A stretch of 64,000 nt of DNA from contig NC_089316.1 of assembly GCF_036669915.1 (NCBI RefSeq), positions 412,734 through 476,733 on the forward strand, written 5' to 3'. Shown piece by piece: positions 49,201 through 59,882 of this stretch (positions within the stretch are counted from its first letter, which is position 1; every line of letters begins with the position of its first letter). The notes under the pieces are model-generated. The model saw nothing but the letters and a program-made list of their open reading frames with translations, had not been told where the DNA came from and searched no databases. The position numbers and the translations under genes are program-made. This DNA is from Pocillopora verrucosa (Eukaryota; Cnidaria; Anthozoa; Scleractinia; Pocilloporidae).

Positions 49201-51858
49201 TCAATGGCTCAGGGAAAACACCGCTAGACATATGTCGAGGATCAGAAGTTGAGCAACTTATTCGGAAGATTGCGGCCGGTGGAGGGTATTCAAATGCTTT
49301 TGTGTATTTTTTAAATATTTGTATACCTCGCTTCCAAAATATTTATATTCCGATGACGTTTTTATCCTGGCCACGACTAAGAACATTCTCCGCGTAGTCC
49401 CCGTATCTCTTGCCTGAATTTATTCCAAAGGATTTCAAATGAAGGATGGGTGTTTCAACGTGGAAATTCCTTTCATACATATACTTAACTGAAAATTATA
49501 CTTTGCTTAACAAATGTAGGACAACACGCAATAAGAAAGTTCCAAGTTTTGGGTCCTCGAGCGAGTCGCGAACCAAAACTGAGTCAGAGGATGCTTCATC
49601 TTCAGCAAGTGCGGCGACTGTGGCAAGCGAAACTGAAAAAGATGATGAAAATCAAACAGACAGTACGAATAACACAGATGAGGCAGAAGATACGTTTTTA
49701 CAGCGCGTAATAAGTGACTTAACAGAGGAGATGTCAGACGAGATGGAGAGCAAAGATGTTCAAGAAGGCGTCACAGCTGAAAGTGTATCAAAGGAACCAG
49801 CCCTGGTGGAAAATATAATGATGGAAGATACATTGTGTCAGGTGAAAAGTTCATGCCAAGTTTTAAAAGCACTCTTGTGGTACTATTTCATGCCAGTAAA
49901 GAAAAATTACAACGGGGATCATCCTTAGATGTGTATTCTGGAAGCACCATAAGAAGTCTGACGCCCCCAATCACTTATTGCTTTCAAACCTTCTGTTTAC
50001 GTTTTTCATCTGTATTAATTATGACGATGGTTTTCTCCGATACTGTACATAATAGTGTCAAAATATTTGAAGTCTTCTATTTTAGACGGTACGGTTGTAA
50101 GTGGTTTTAGTAGCGTTGATCATTCAAAATTCTCTTTCGAAGATATCTCTCTGCTCTAAAAAAAATGGCTCGTTACTTGACTAAAATTCTCCATTAGGAC
50201 TCTCTTTTTGGTATAAACTCTCTTCAACCCATGTTTATCAAAGAAGTTGAGGATATTTTTTGTTGTTGTTTACAAGGAGAATGTGGTGTTGGAAGTGACT
50301 AATAAAGTTGAAGTGGAAACCTGGGCCCTAGACATCTCAAACAACAGTGCTGTCCAACCTGCTGAAATGGCAGAGAATAACACCGACACCAAAATGGGTG
50401 ACAGTGAGGGCCCACCATCACAAACCTCTGATGATCAAAAAGTGCTGTGTTACATATGTGAGGAGACTGAGGCTGTTGTTGCATTCAAACCCTGTGGCCA
50501 CACTGTTGTATGCATAGGTAGCTCTACTTTTTGTTTTAGTTGTTGTTCTTTGTTCTGCGTTAATCGCTCAAATTTTAAGTGAGCATAGTCTCCAAGTTTA
50601 AAATCATTCAAGCGTCGTTCATAGAAAATTGCCTCGAAAAAGAAAGCGACTTTGAAATACCTGTTTCCTTGAGAAGACAATCGTGAAAAGGTAAGAAGGA
50701 TTCAAGGAGGAACAACCATGATTAAGTGTGGAGAAGATTAACACAGTTTGGAAAAGGCATCTTGATCTTGGTATTTATTAACGTAATAATCCGTTTGCAG
50801 AATGTGCAGCCCGATTAAAGAGATGCTTGGAATGTAAAACACCTATTTCTGGTAAAGGAACGAGAGGTAACTTGCACAAATTTTAATTTTTCTAGTCTTT
50901 GGATGTTGTCCTTCGCTGGCGAGGTGAGGCCGATGTAGCAAAAACTAAAATTTCAATCTTTTGACGATTCACGGCATATCATCTTGATGATGACGTGGAT
51001 AGGCGAAAGCTTGAAATTTTAATATCTACTCCTAACAGAGAAGAGACGGGGTAATTTGAGTTGATATCGTAAATTGGCCACCGTAAAGATTTTTAAAGCT
51101 GACGTTTCCAGCGTTAGCGAAGGGCTAACGACAGTTTCTTCAGAAAAATATCCCCTTTAGAGGAGAGACTGGTCTTACTTAAACTTTATTATTAAACCTT
51201 CATTTTCATATTCAAGCTTGCTATTCCTTTCACTTTTCTCCTGAATTGTCCGAAAGCAACAAGTTATTATTACTAAAAAGATACTGTTGATGATAACAAT
51301 AATAATGATGATGATGATAATAATAACAATAACAATGAAAATAATTATAATAATAACAGTAGTAAAGGTATTCAATGAGGGATCCAAACTCGCTAGGGCG
51401 GTTTTCAGCTGGGCCCTCAAATGATATGTCGGGTAATCTTAGGTTTTCGATTCTTAACCAGTTTTTCATGTTTGTTGAATTTCATTTTTATTTCATTTTG
51501 ATTTTTCTGAGCTTTCGCAAATATCCAGATTTTGAGAGAAAGGGAAAAATACTATCGTTATTTGGTTTGTCTTTGGAGAAATTGGCTGAAAAATTATTGA
51601 GTTCAGTTCGCTCCAACTCTCTTCGCAGATGGTAACCCAATCATTGGAATTAACAACAAGTCCTTGGTCTCGCAATATCAGCAACTTGAAGCGAAGTTGC
51701 GGAAATTGGAGGAATCTGTTGTGTGTTGTATTTGTGTGGAAAGGAAGAAGGACATCATTTTCCGTTGTGGTCACGGCGCATGTCAGTTTTGTGTAAAGCA
51801 GCTTAGTGTCTGCCATATTTGCCAGAAGCCCATCGAGATGAAAATACAAACATTTTGA
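31278..51858 (+). CDS. MIB2-like: Mind-bomb-like E3 ligase, three ankyrin cassettes
   Basis: I could join 37 exons, all GT-AG and all in phase, into 1917 aa, about twice a usual MIB2 (near 1000 aa). Domain order: MIB/HERC2 (1-77), ZZ zinc finger (78-134), MIB/HERC2 (135-214), four MIB-repeat/SH3-like exons (215-405), linker (406-421), ankyrin cassettes A (422-850), B (851-1279) and C (1280-1739), RING 1 (from Cys1797), RING 2 (Cys1874-Cys1906). The family is a cytoplasmic RING ubiquitin ligase that binds Notch ligands through the MIB domains and promotes their ubiquitylation and endocytosis. The start ATG lies directly before the first MIB domain, as in the family. Unusual are the three complete ankyrin arrays. 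Whether one transcript contains all three, or cassettes are alternatives, needs RNA data. A second copy starts at 55854. Confidence 0.85.
32957..33070 (+). mobile_element. tRNA-derived SINE in intron 1
   Basis: B-box-like GGTCATGGATTCAACTCCCG is followed by TTTTCACTGCTGCTTAAGTAG and GCGAAGATTACTCTCATCTTC, the body seen in reverse at 15660-15800. In the paralogous intron only the body remains (57437-57500), so the head was lost there or the copies recombined. Confidence 0.65.
34055..34135 (+). repeat. ATT/ATA trinucleotide microsatellite
   Basis: Imperfect ATT, ATA and AGT triplets follow the second MIB/HERC2 exon. The paralogous intron has an expanded version at 58545-58655. Confidence 0.8.
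35300..35332 (+). repeat. TA microsatellite
   Basis: An interrupted TA run just upstream of the acceptor of exon 35348-35452. The same site in gene 2 has a longer tract (59831-59894). Confidence 0.85.
36944..37062 (+). repeat. 60-base tandem duplication in intron
   Basis: AAACTTGAGCTATCCTCTCA...AACC occurs twice back to back (36944-37002 and 37003-37062), differing in the A tract and a few bases. Cassette B has a single copy at the homologous place, so this duplication is private to cassette A. Confidence 0.85.
39502..39555 (+). repeat. Intronic hairpin in cassette A
   Basis: GCGGAGGGGTGAA (39502-39514) pairs with TTCACCCTTCCGC (39543-39555) with one G-U wobble. The counterpart in cassette B is perfectly paired with different bases. 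Cassette C lacks it. Confidence 0.65.
41574..41657 (+). mobile_element. 3' fragment of a non-LTR retrotransposon
   Basis: Relative to cassette A, about 84 bases are inserted between CTGCAT and TTATTGTTCAT. They end in TTTAATAAAGTTTCTATTC and a (TTCTA)n tail, as expected of a 5'-truncated LINE insertion. It is absent from cassettes A and C. Confidence 0.65.
43952..44005 (+). repeat. Intronic hairpin in cassette B
   Basis: GCGGAGGAGTGAA (43952-43964) and TTCACTCCTCCGC (43993-44005) are perfect reverse complements. It is homologous to 39502-39555. Confidence 0.65.
45498..49841 (+). repeat. Ankyrin cassette C (nine exons)
   Basis: Coding parts: 45498-45578, 45813-45920, 46139-46179, 46609-46774, 47154-47308, 47668-47794, 48440-48637, 49104-49285, 49520-49841, together 1380 bases (460 aa). 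The first eight exons match A and B in length. The ninth is 322 instead of 229 bases because it ends at a downstream donor (CAG|GTGAAA) and so codes through the part that is the read-through tail in A and B. It then splices in phase 0 to the RING exon at 50277. It is the most diverged of the three cassettes in exons and introns. Confidence 0.83.
46499..46538 (+). repeat. GTT microsatellite
   Basis: TTG/GTT triplets followed by a T tract in the third intron of cassette C; not present in cassettes A and B. Confidence 0.8.
51068..51133 (+). mobile_element. Penelope-like terminal fragment in last intron
   Basis: GTAAATTGGCCACCGTAAAG, AAAGCTGACGTTTCCAGCG and GAAGGGCTAACG match the termini at 11298-11481 and 52180-52265. 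No coding part is attached. Confidence 0.6.
51265..51365 (+). repeat. AAT/ATG trinucleotide repeat
   Basis: Imperfect AAT, ATG and AAC triplets in the last intron of MIB-like gene 1. Reverse-strand frames here yield only isoleucine- or tyrosine-rich low-complexity peptides. Confidence 0.85.
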
Positions 51859-52029
51859 TTATGTGTGGTGCCACGGCGGCTTTTTTTTTTTAAACACAAT
51901 GTACACAATCTACACTATCTATCGATACGCCACGAAAGCTCGTTCGATGAACAACCACTGCTGAGTGAAATCAGTCTTTTTCCGTGTTCTGCAGTATTTA
52001 AGATTTACATCAAAGGTTAACGAAATAAG

Positions 52030-52035
52030 AATAAA
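52030..52035 (+). promoter_or_regulatory. Probable poly(A) signal of MIB-like gene 1
   Basis: AATAAA 172 bases after the TGA stop, ahead of the Penelope-like element. Confidence 0.5.
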
Positions 52036-52154
52036 AGCGATTCGTTTTGTGAGCTTCTCGAGAAGAAATCGAGTCAATTCAGGCCAAATATTCATGATCC
52101 AAAATATTTAAAGTTTTCCAGGGAACGAAGGAATATATTTATGAATCAAAAGAG

Positions 52155-54200
52155 TTCAAACTGAATAATTTAGTGTTATCAATTTAGTTGAAACGTTAAT
52201 TAGCCACCATAAAGATTTTAAAGACTGACGTTTAGAGCGTTAGCCCTTCGTCAGAACGATTGGAGGAATTGTGGGTTGTGTGTGGGTTTATGTGCAGAAA
52301 ATGGAGCTACGCTACTGGTGGTAAAATGGTGGCGAGAAAACAAGAATAAATTAGTTGAATGAAAAGCACTCGTTGATACTGTAGAGATTAAGATTGCAGA
52401 TTTGGAAGGTAAATTTTCATTCTAGGTTTTTGCGGCTTTCCGAACTGCCAAGATATAGGGAAAGACCGCAAACTCTAATATGCTATTCGCGACTGGTTCG
52501 GATACGTCCTTGTCACTTCTTTCTACGTCGCGAAGGTGTTCCCCGGAATCGTTTACCTAGTCGTCTTCCTATTTCACCAATGTATGACTTTTTGCAAAAA
52601 ATGCAAGTTATGCGTTAAATTACATTGGCGGAGGTGCACGTAAAATGATCAGTGATCTTAATGAATCTCTTGGGTTCCGACATTTTCTCTACGTTATGAA
52701 TGAAAGGACAAGTTCTGCATCGTGAGGGAGCGCATTTGAAAGTTCCAGATGGTCATTGGTTTGAAATGAACTTCTGACTAAGAGGTTGCCCATGACTTTG
52801 TCACTTTTGTGTGAAATTAGTGGAGGTTGCAAAAAGATATTACAGTCGAACCTCGATTATCCGGGCATCGATTATCCGGACTTTTCGATTATCCGGACTT
52901 TTTCTCTGGTCCCGTTTTTTTCATGAATATTAATGACCTTAGATGTTAAAAACTTTAGATGTTAATAAAATTCAGAAATTATGTTAAAAGTCAGGAAAAT
53001 TGTGTTTAAAACAGCGCATTACACGCTCCGCTTTCGAAAGATCGAGCGCTCGGAGACAAAAAGAGACAAGAAGCCTTCTAATGCGTTCAGCTGAATTTTG
53101 ATTGGTTCAGTATTGTTTTGTTGCTAAGGGAATGTTATGCTTGATCAGTTCGATGAGCGTGGGTTATGTAAACACACGAGACGATCATAACTCAATTGTC
53201 TCATTGATATTCATATTTTCGATTGTCCGGACTCTCGATTATCCGGACTATTTACCCTAGTCCCGCCGAGTCCGGATAATCGAGGTTCGACTGTACCAGT
53301 CTCTGAGTCGTTTTGGAGTAATTTAAAGTTTGTTTTGGGGTTGAAATGTGAGGGTGAATGGAATGCCATCAGCGTTTTCCTTCTCAGCTGTTTGAAGTGC
53401 TTACTGTCGATCAATTTGTTGAGCACAGTGGTGGCCCGCTTAAAAGATAGAAACAGGAAAGCCACGTTTAGCGCAAATTTGGCACATTGCCACTGATTTT
53501 TCGGAAAGATCAGAGTCGTCACTGCATAAACGACGAAGTCTGAGAAACTGTGGAAAAGGTATGGAATTCTTGACATGTGATGGAGGCGATGATGAATACA
53601 ACAAGTAACTACGTGAGTCTGAAGGTTTGTAGTAAACGCTAGTGCATAAACCGTTGCCTTTAATACAAATTTTGATGCCTAGAAAAGCCAAAGAAGTGTT
53701 GGAAATTTCCCAGGTATGTTTAATTGCCAGGTGAAAGGAATTGACAGCGGTTATAAATTAATTGAGCTCCTCTCAGGTAGAGGAGGTAGCGCCGAGGCGG
53801 TCGTCAATGTAACGGCCGTAGAGTTCAGGTTTGGGGCCGTGGTATTGACTTAAAAAATTGGTGTTCGCAAAAGATTGGCGTAGCTGGATCCCATTTTAGT
53901 GCTCGTGGCTACGCCATTAGTTTGATTATAGTAGTTGCTATCGAATGAAAAGAAATTTAGTGAAAGTACTAGTTCGGCTAGAAGGAGTAGTGTTTCAGAG
54001 CTAACTTCCTCAACAGTGCGTTAATCAAAAAAATGTTTGAGGCCCCGGAGTCCTTCGTCGTTGGGAATGACAGTATGAAGAGGTGTAATATACATAATAA
54101 AAATTAGGTTGTTTTGGCCAAGGAAATTAAAGTCACGTAAAATCTAAAGTGCGTGTTGGTTGTCCTTAATGTAAGACGGTAAAGTTTTGACGATAGGTGC
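52155..54200 (-). mobile_element. Penelope-like retroelement, truncated and broken
   Basis: Minus-strand frames from about 54190 down to 52270 read as the second half of a Penelope-like polymerase: a reverse transcriptase palm motif YIDD near 53800, then AFLGIKI and YYKPSDSRSYLLYSS (53691-53440), FKLLQNDSETG near 53310, and after the MITE a GIY-YIG-type segment containing SYIGE and GRR near 52590-52530. The last 100 bases hold the terminal sequence GACGAAGGGCTAACGCTC. Frameshifts and stops interrupt the frame. The 5' part of the reverse transcriptase is missing and the element ends where the duplicated block begins, so it is dead and sits on the duplication junction. Confidence 0.75.
52843..53293. 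mobile_element. Pogo/Tigger-type MITE
   Basis: Terminal inverted repeats CAGTCGAACCTCGATTATCC and its reverse complement bound a 451-base element flanked by TA on both sides, the target duplication typical of Tc1/mariner-pogo transposons. Sub-terminal repeats of GATTATCCGGAC are present. There is no transposase. It splits the Penelope-like element exactly between the codons for the ETG motif and the following IFLQPP segment. Confidence 0.85.
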
Positions 54201-54311
54201 CATAATAATATCGTCATAACTTTATCATCTTTGACTGTGCTCTGGTCGACTCATTTTTCGGTAACCCTCATTTCTTTATTCTTATCCACAAACATGAGAA
54301 ATTCTCAACAG

Positions 54312-54654
54312 GTTTCAAACAGGTTTCGTTTGCTGACGATGAAAATGGCGTTAACAACGACAATTATAGGGGAGCTATGCCGGATGGAAAGTTGACCAAA
54401 AACACGTTAATCGAGTACTGCTGCCGCACGGGCACGCCGAAAACGACATCATCCTTCCTACAGACACGCTGTACTTGTTGTTTAAATCGAACTCTCATCT
54501 GTGTCAGTAGGTACAAGGAATGCGCTGGAAGGAGGAATGGTTCCAATGGGATGATGAATACTGGTCTTTCTCTAGAAACGGAAAACCGGGATCTGTTCCG
54601 TATGAGGAAGTCGGAAGAAATATCAAGTCATATTATTGTTATTATTACCAATAA
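54312..54654 (+). pseudogene. ApeC last-exon pseudogene
   Basis: It matches the final exon of the ApeC gene (29724-30073) from its acceptor to its stop. It carries a one-base deletion just after the acceptor, a four-base deletion near the YCCRT segment, and an in-frame TAG near 54508 where the intact copy has CAT. No upstream ApeC or MACPF exons precede it, only the Penelope-like element. It was captured as the left edge of the duplication and has decayed. Confidence 0.9.
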
Positions 54655-55853
54655 ACTGTATCGAGGCTCCTTGCTCGAGAATTGTTGTTATTGAATAATA
54701 AAGATGAGCAGAAATACGTCATCTACTGGTGTCTTAATTGGTTTAAAACCTGCCGTAGAAGAAGAGTTTTTATAGAGTTCAAGGAAGCTCCGCCTTATAT
54801 GACAGGTGATTTGTAAGTAAAAACGAAAAAAGCGTCGCCTTGAAAGCGAAACTAGAGCGTCCCAAAAAGGGGTTTGATGTAGGATCCGACTGGGGTGGCG
54901 CCAAATAAAAGATACGTGTATTTCGTGGGCCGGTAAAACTTTTTAAAACATTTAGCTTTGGTCGTTAACAGCGACATACCATTCGTTCTGAAACTTCGGC
55001 GTTCTTTGAGAGATTCTTATTTGTCGTTCTACAAAGGACTACAAATACAAGGAAAACTTTCCTTCTAGTTGAGAAAAATATATTTAAAGCACGTTTAGCA
55101 GGTAAAGAATGGACCGCAATCAAATGTATCAATCAATTTCCAGGATGTTATGACAGCTCTCTTTCATTTTCCACTTTTTTTCCTCTGCAATGTTTTGCTT
55201 TTCTATTTTTGGTTTCTAATTCCGGGAACTGTAAAGCAAACGACTCTCCAAAATCTGTAGATTTCTTCGCTGAATTCGTCGTAGAGCAGTGGAGGTAAAA
55301 TAATGTTTTTCACTATACCCAACATCCAAGCAATACTTTTAAAATAAATACCGTCATCAACACAAGATGTATTCATCAATCCCTATCTGTTTCTTCATGT
55401 CCATTCCTAATCCTATTTTGGACTCTCTATAGTTACCATAACAAGAAATCAAGGTAACGCAACATTTAGTTAACCAATAATGTGTCCTGGATGATATGCC
55501 GGGGAATCCCCGACAGATGCAGTCATTAATTTATTATTCTAGGAACGGCATGTTGCTTATATTAGCATTTTATCGTCAGTGCAGCATTTCATTTTCTTTA
55601 CAGCCTCAATCGGCAGCTTTTCTCACTGATATATCTCGATTAATTTTAGAACTGAGAGGGAAACTTGTTAGCATTGTGTGAGACCGGCAGAAGAGTACTG
55701 AATCGCAATCATCCAACGACTGGTTCACCAAACAGGAACATTTCTGATGCAATATATTTGCTACTCCGTTATTTATCGGAAAAGACGAGATTTCGAGAAG
55801 CTTCCATCATATCTGGTCGATGTAAACATGATAAGGAAAATCCTGGTATAGCT
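54655..55853. other. Spacer upstream of MIB-like gene 2
   Basis: Copy of the spacer 30074-31277 with small indels. No coding sequence. It presumably carries the promoter of gene 2. Confidence 0.6.
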
Positions 55854-58800
55854 ATGGCAATGAATCTTTTAGGCACCCGAGTTGTTCGTGGTCAAGATTG
55901 GGAATGGGGAAACCAAGATGGCGGAGAAGGTTTTGTAGGTACAGTAGCTCAAGTTGGAAAAGACAAGAAGTCGCCTGCGACAGCACAGCTTGTTTACGTA
56001 CAGTGGGATTGTGGAGGGAAGCACGACTACAGGGCTGGAAAGCAAGGGAAACACGATCTTCGCGTTTTTTGTCTCACAAATGGCGGTGAGTGACGATTTA
56101 AGTTTCTTGCTATTTATCTTACTTTAAACGGAAATATTTGCCCAGATTTATCCAAACAACTCTAGCTGAATGTTATATTCCTTAAAGATAAAACGCAATC
56201 GCTGTACTTCTTTGAAGAAAGCAAATGATGCGACAATTTCAATTTCAATATTCAACTAGAGTTGAAATTCCGTGACAACCTTAATCAAAATTTAAATAGC
56301 GAGCCTCGTTTCATATTTTATACTTTCTCATTAAATGCTTCCCTTGCAAAATTTTAGGTCGGCAAACTTTTCGATCCACGCTTTGTTTTTTTTTATTTCA
56401 CATAGATTAATTTGCATACAGTTCGAACTCTCAGATCACGGTTTTTTGACTTGTTATGTGTAACATTACTTCATAACAACGCAGATTTCTTACCTATCAG
56501 CTTGCTTCCTAAGTGAAAGCGGATATATTACAGCGTGAATCTAAATGTATCACAAAAAGGTGCGTTCACCTAGCCACGAACCCAGAGCTATATTATTAAG
56601 ACAGACAGCAAGTCATTGAAGCTAAACGTGAAAGTAGTTTGTGGTAAAAATGACCTCAAAAGACCTTGGCCCTGATATATTGAGTCTTCCCTGCTTTCCG
56701 AGAATTTCAACTTGTTATCAACTTGCTATTAACTTGTTATTGATTTAGGCGGCCGAAAAATTCCAGGAAAGCAAAACAAGTGATGTAAAGAGGCTTCCAT
56801 TAACGTTCGATGCGTTTACAACAACACCTCCAACTCAGTCTCAAACATTATCAATTCATGCGCGAGTCTCACTCTTGCCGTTAGAGAAAAGGTTTTGTAA
56901 CAGATCAGTAAACGTCTAGTCCGCATTCTTTGAGATGTCAATCAACGCTTCCCAAGCTTCCCCCCCTCCCCACCCTCCTTCTTCAAAGTGAGGGAGGGGG
57001 TGGAGAATTCAGTGACATTATGGCATAAGCTGAGAGGGTAACTAATGAAGAGCTCGATATCATAATATGCCGAGCTACGCCAAGCTACGGCCGACTTGTC
57101 CTTTACACATGTTAGTAGAATTCATCGTACAAACTCGTGTAGCCACCAAACATCTTTTGCAATTTCCGTTAGTCGTCAAAACATATGGGGCTGTTTTTGA
57201 GAACCAGTGGAACATTTCCGGTATTTTCGGAAATCTATGTGTTTTGTTCAACGAAGTCGGACAGAGAAGGATGTGTACCAAGAGAATATTTCCGTTATTT
57301 TCGGAAACCTTCGTGCTTTGTTCGACGAAGTAAGACAAAGAAGAATATTGTGTATTAGGGACTGAACTGCATGAGATGCCAAGAACATTTGTGAATCCAC
57401 ATGTATGAATATCATATATTAAAACTACGGATTAATATTTTCACTGCTACTTAAGTAGTGTTCATCACTGCGAAGATTACTCTCATCTTCATTTGTGATG
57501 ATTCCACTTCACTCCTAAAGTGGCATACCACTTCACCCCTAAACGTAAGGTATCTCTCTAATTCATATTCTGGTTGCCTCTTCTATTAGATGCGAAACAT
57601 CTATTTACTAGCTGCGATGGTTGTAAAGAAGATCCTATCAGTGGACTGCGTTGGCACTGTTTAGATTGTCCCAGCTATGATCTGTGTAGCAAGTGTTACA
57701 TGAACGATGTCCATGATGTCAATCATCGCTTTGAACGATTCGACAAGAGTCGCGCTAGAGGGTAAGTTGTCAAACAAACAGGTCAGCAGCCTTTGCGTCC
57801 ATGTAAACCCATCGATGCCAAAAGTGTTCCATTGTCTTAAATCAAATTTAACTTCATTATCTTTTGCCAAGAAGCAAAACGTTATTTTGTCAGAACCCGA
57901 TCATATATAACTTTAATGTCTTACTCAATAACATTGTATTAACTGTTAAGTTTGCTTTCTTTCTCTTTTGTTGCTCCTTTTTTTTTTTAATGAAAATTGA
58001 CTTTAAATGGAAAAGGATCAGCTCTAAGACGTTACGGTTCCTCTGGCGGTCTAGCCTCTGAACTTTAATAGTGATTTAACAATTTAACAACACTTTTGTG
58101 AGCAATTAAATACTTTTAGGTTTACTTTATTGTTCGTAGCTACATTTTATGTTTGTCACTAGTAGAAGAAAACAACAGATTATGAACTGATATTCTCTTA
58201 AAAAGTATTAATGAATTATATATTCAATTGCATCATCTGATGCAAATTTACAGCATCTGCGTTGGCAAAAGGCAAGGCGCCACTAAGCTTGAAGCCCGCG
58301 GAATGTTTAAGGGAGCAAAAGTGACCAGAGGACCAGACTGGGAATGGAAGGAACTGGAAAACCAACCTCCTATGGAAGGCGAGGTTACTGAGGTCACCAG
58401 CTGGAGTGACGAGACTATTAATGATGCTGTGCGAGTGAACTGGAAGAAAGGACCAAAGGGGAACATTTATAGATTGGGAACAAATGGAAAGGTGACGCCG
58501 TGGGCTGATGAACTATTGCTTTAATATTATTGTCATCAGTAACATTATAAAATTATTCTTATTGTTATAATTATCGGTTTCATAATAATAATAATAATAA
58601 CTATTATTATTATTAGTAGTAGTAGTAGTAGTAGTAATAGTAGTATTAGTAATGAAATCAATTTGATATTAATTATAAACAAGGATCCAATTGATTAAAG
58701 TTGTTTCTGTTGACTTTCTCGCAACTGTATCTTGAAAATGGTTTCATCTTTGGCACCCCTAACCCTTTTTTACATCTCGAACATCTCCTTACGCAGTTCA

Positions 58801-59828
58801 ACACTCTAGAACTTAATTCAACCACAACTTGAAACTGGGTCACCTTGGCAATTTCTTGTAGTCAAAAAATCCTACACAAAGGATATCTAGTCTATACTTC
58901 TATTTCCTCCCAACTGGTAGGTTGACCTCAAGTGTACTTCGCCAGCTGTTGGAGGATCTTATTACAGAGATCACTTACCACCGCTTACAATGCTGATAAG
59001 AAAATCCCAAAGTGGGTTTACGACTGGTGATAAAGTCTACCTTCAGAAGCTTGCGGTAGAAAAGCTTCAGGAGTTATCTGCTGGTCATGGGGGATGGAAC
59101 GCAGACATGGAAAGGGTTCGTTTAGGACTCGTTTTCACGGACTCATAACACTATCTAAAACACTCAGAAACATTTTAATGCTTAACCCTGATTTGAGGCT
59201 CAGAGATCCTGAAAGCCTCAGTATTCAATTCCTCATAAGGTTACATTGGCCCTCCCCTATGAGTGTAAAATGTCCTTTGTCTCTTACATATCCTCTCACA
59301 TTTAAGCCAATTCAGTGATGTGTCGTTAGCAAATCCCATTTAGGAAACAGTTTACTTGTATCCACAGTATATAGCAAAAATTGGAGTCGTACAAGATTTC
59401 ACTACCAATGGCGACGTTGTTGTAGAATATCGCGGCACAAGATGGCCTTACAATCCAGCAGCTTTGACAAAGGTAATGCTAACGCAATCATTTGTCACGC
59501 AAAGAGCTTCTTACTTCAAATTAGTTAACTATATCGGTGTTATGAGGGTGTCCTGAGTTTTTTAATGTTCGTAAACATTGGCAATCAAATATATCAAAAG
59601 GAGTGGCTTAGATGATCAAGAAATATCTTACATAAGTAACTTAAGTCAAAATTTATATGGTTTTTCCAAAGTTAAAACACTCACAATGTGCTAAATTTCT
59701 GACTGCACAAAATGGACGCCTTGTGAGTAATGATAATTTAAAGCATAATTATTCGATTAACTCAGGAACAGGTGATATGGAGTGGGACAGGAAACACTCC
59801 AAAAGCTAGCTAAAGGACATTCCACTGT

Positions 59829-59882
<54 letters not shown>

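Larger units (their letters stand above)
50277..51858 (+). other. RING-finger exons of MIB-like gene 1
   Basis: Exons 50277-50517, 50801-50866 and 51629-51858. RING 1 spans the first two: CYIC, then CGH, CIEC and CLEC give a full C3HC4 set. RING 2 is in the last exon: CCIC, CGHG, CQFC and CHIC, preceded by a short Leu/Gln/Glu-rich helix (LVSQYQQLEAKLRKLEE) likely to be coiled coil. Stop TGA at 51856-51858. The pair of C-terminal RINGs fits MIB2 rather than MIB1, which has three. Confidence 0.85.

Noticed and set aside
51175..51469. Minus-strand isoleucine- or tyrosine-rich frames
   Set aside because: Translation of a trinucleotide microsatellite inside an intron.
52843..53293. CRISPR-like direct repeats (repeated GATTATCCGGAC)
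   Set aside because: These are sub-terminal repeats of a eukaryotic pogo-type MITE; spacing is irregular and the genome is animal.
54377..54694. Open frame of 105 codons over the ApeC copy
   Set aside because: It uses a shifted frame created by the deletions in the pseudogene and does not encode ApeC motifs.
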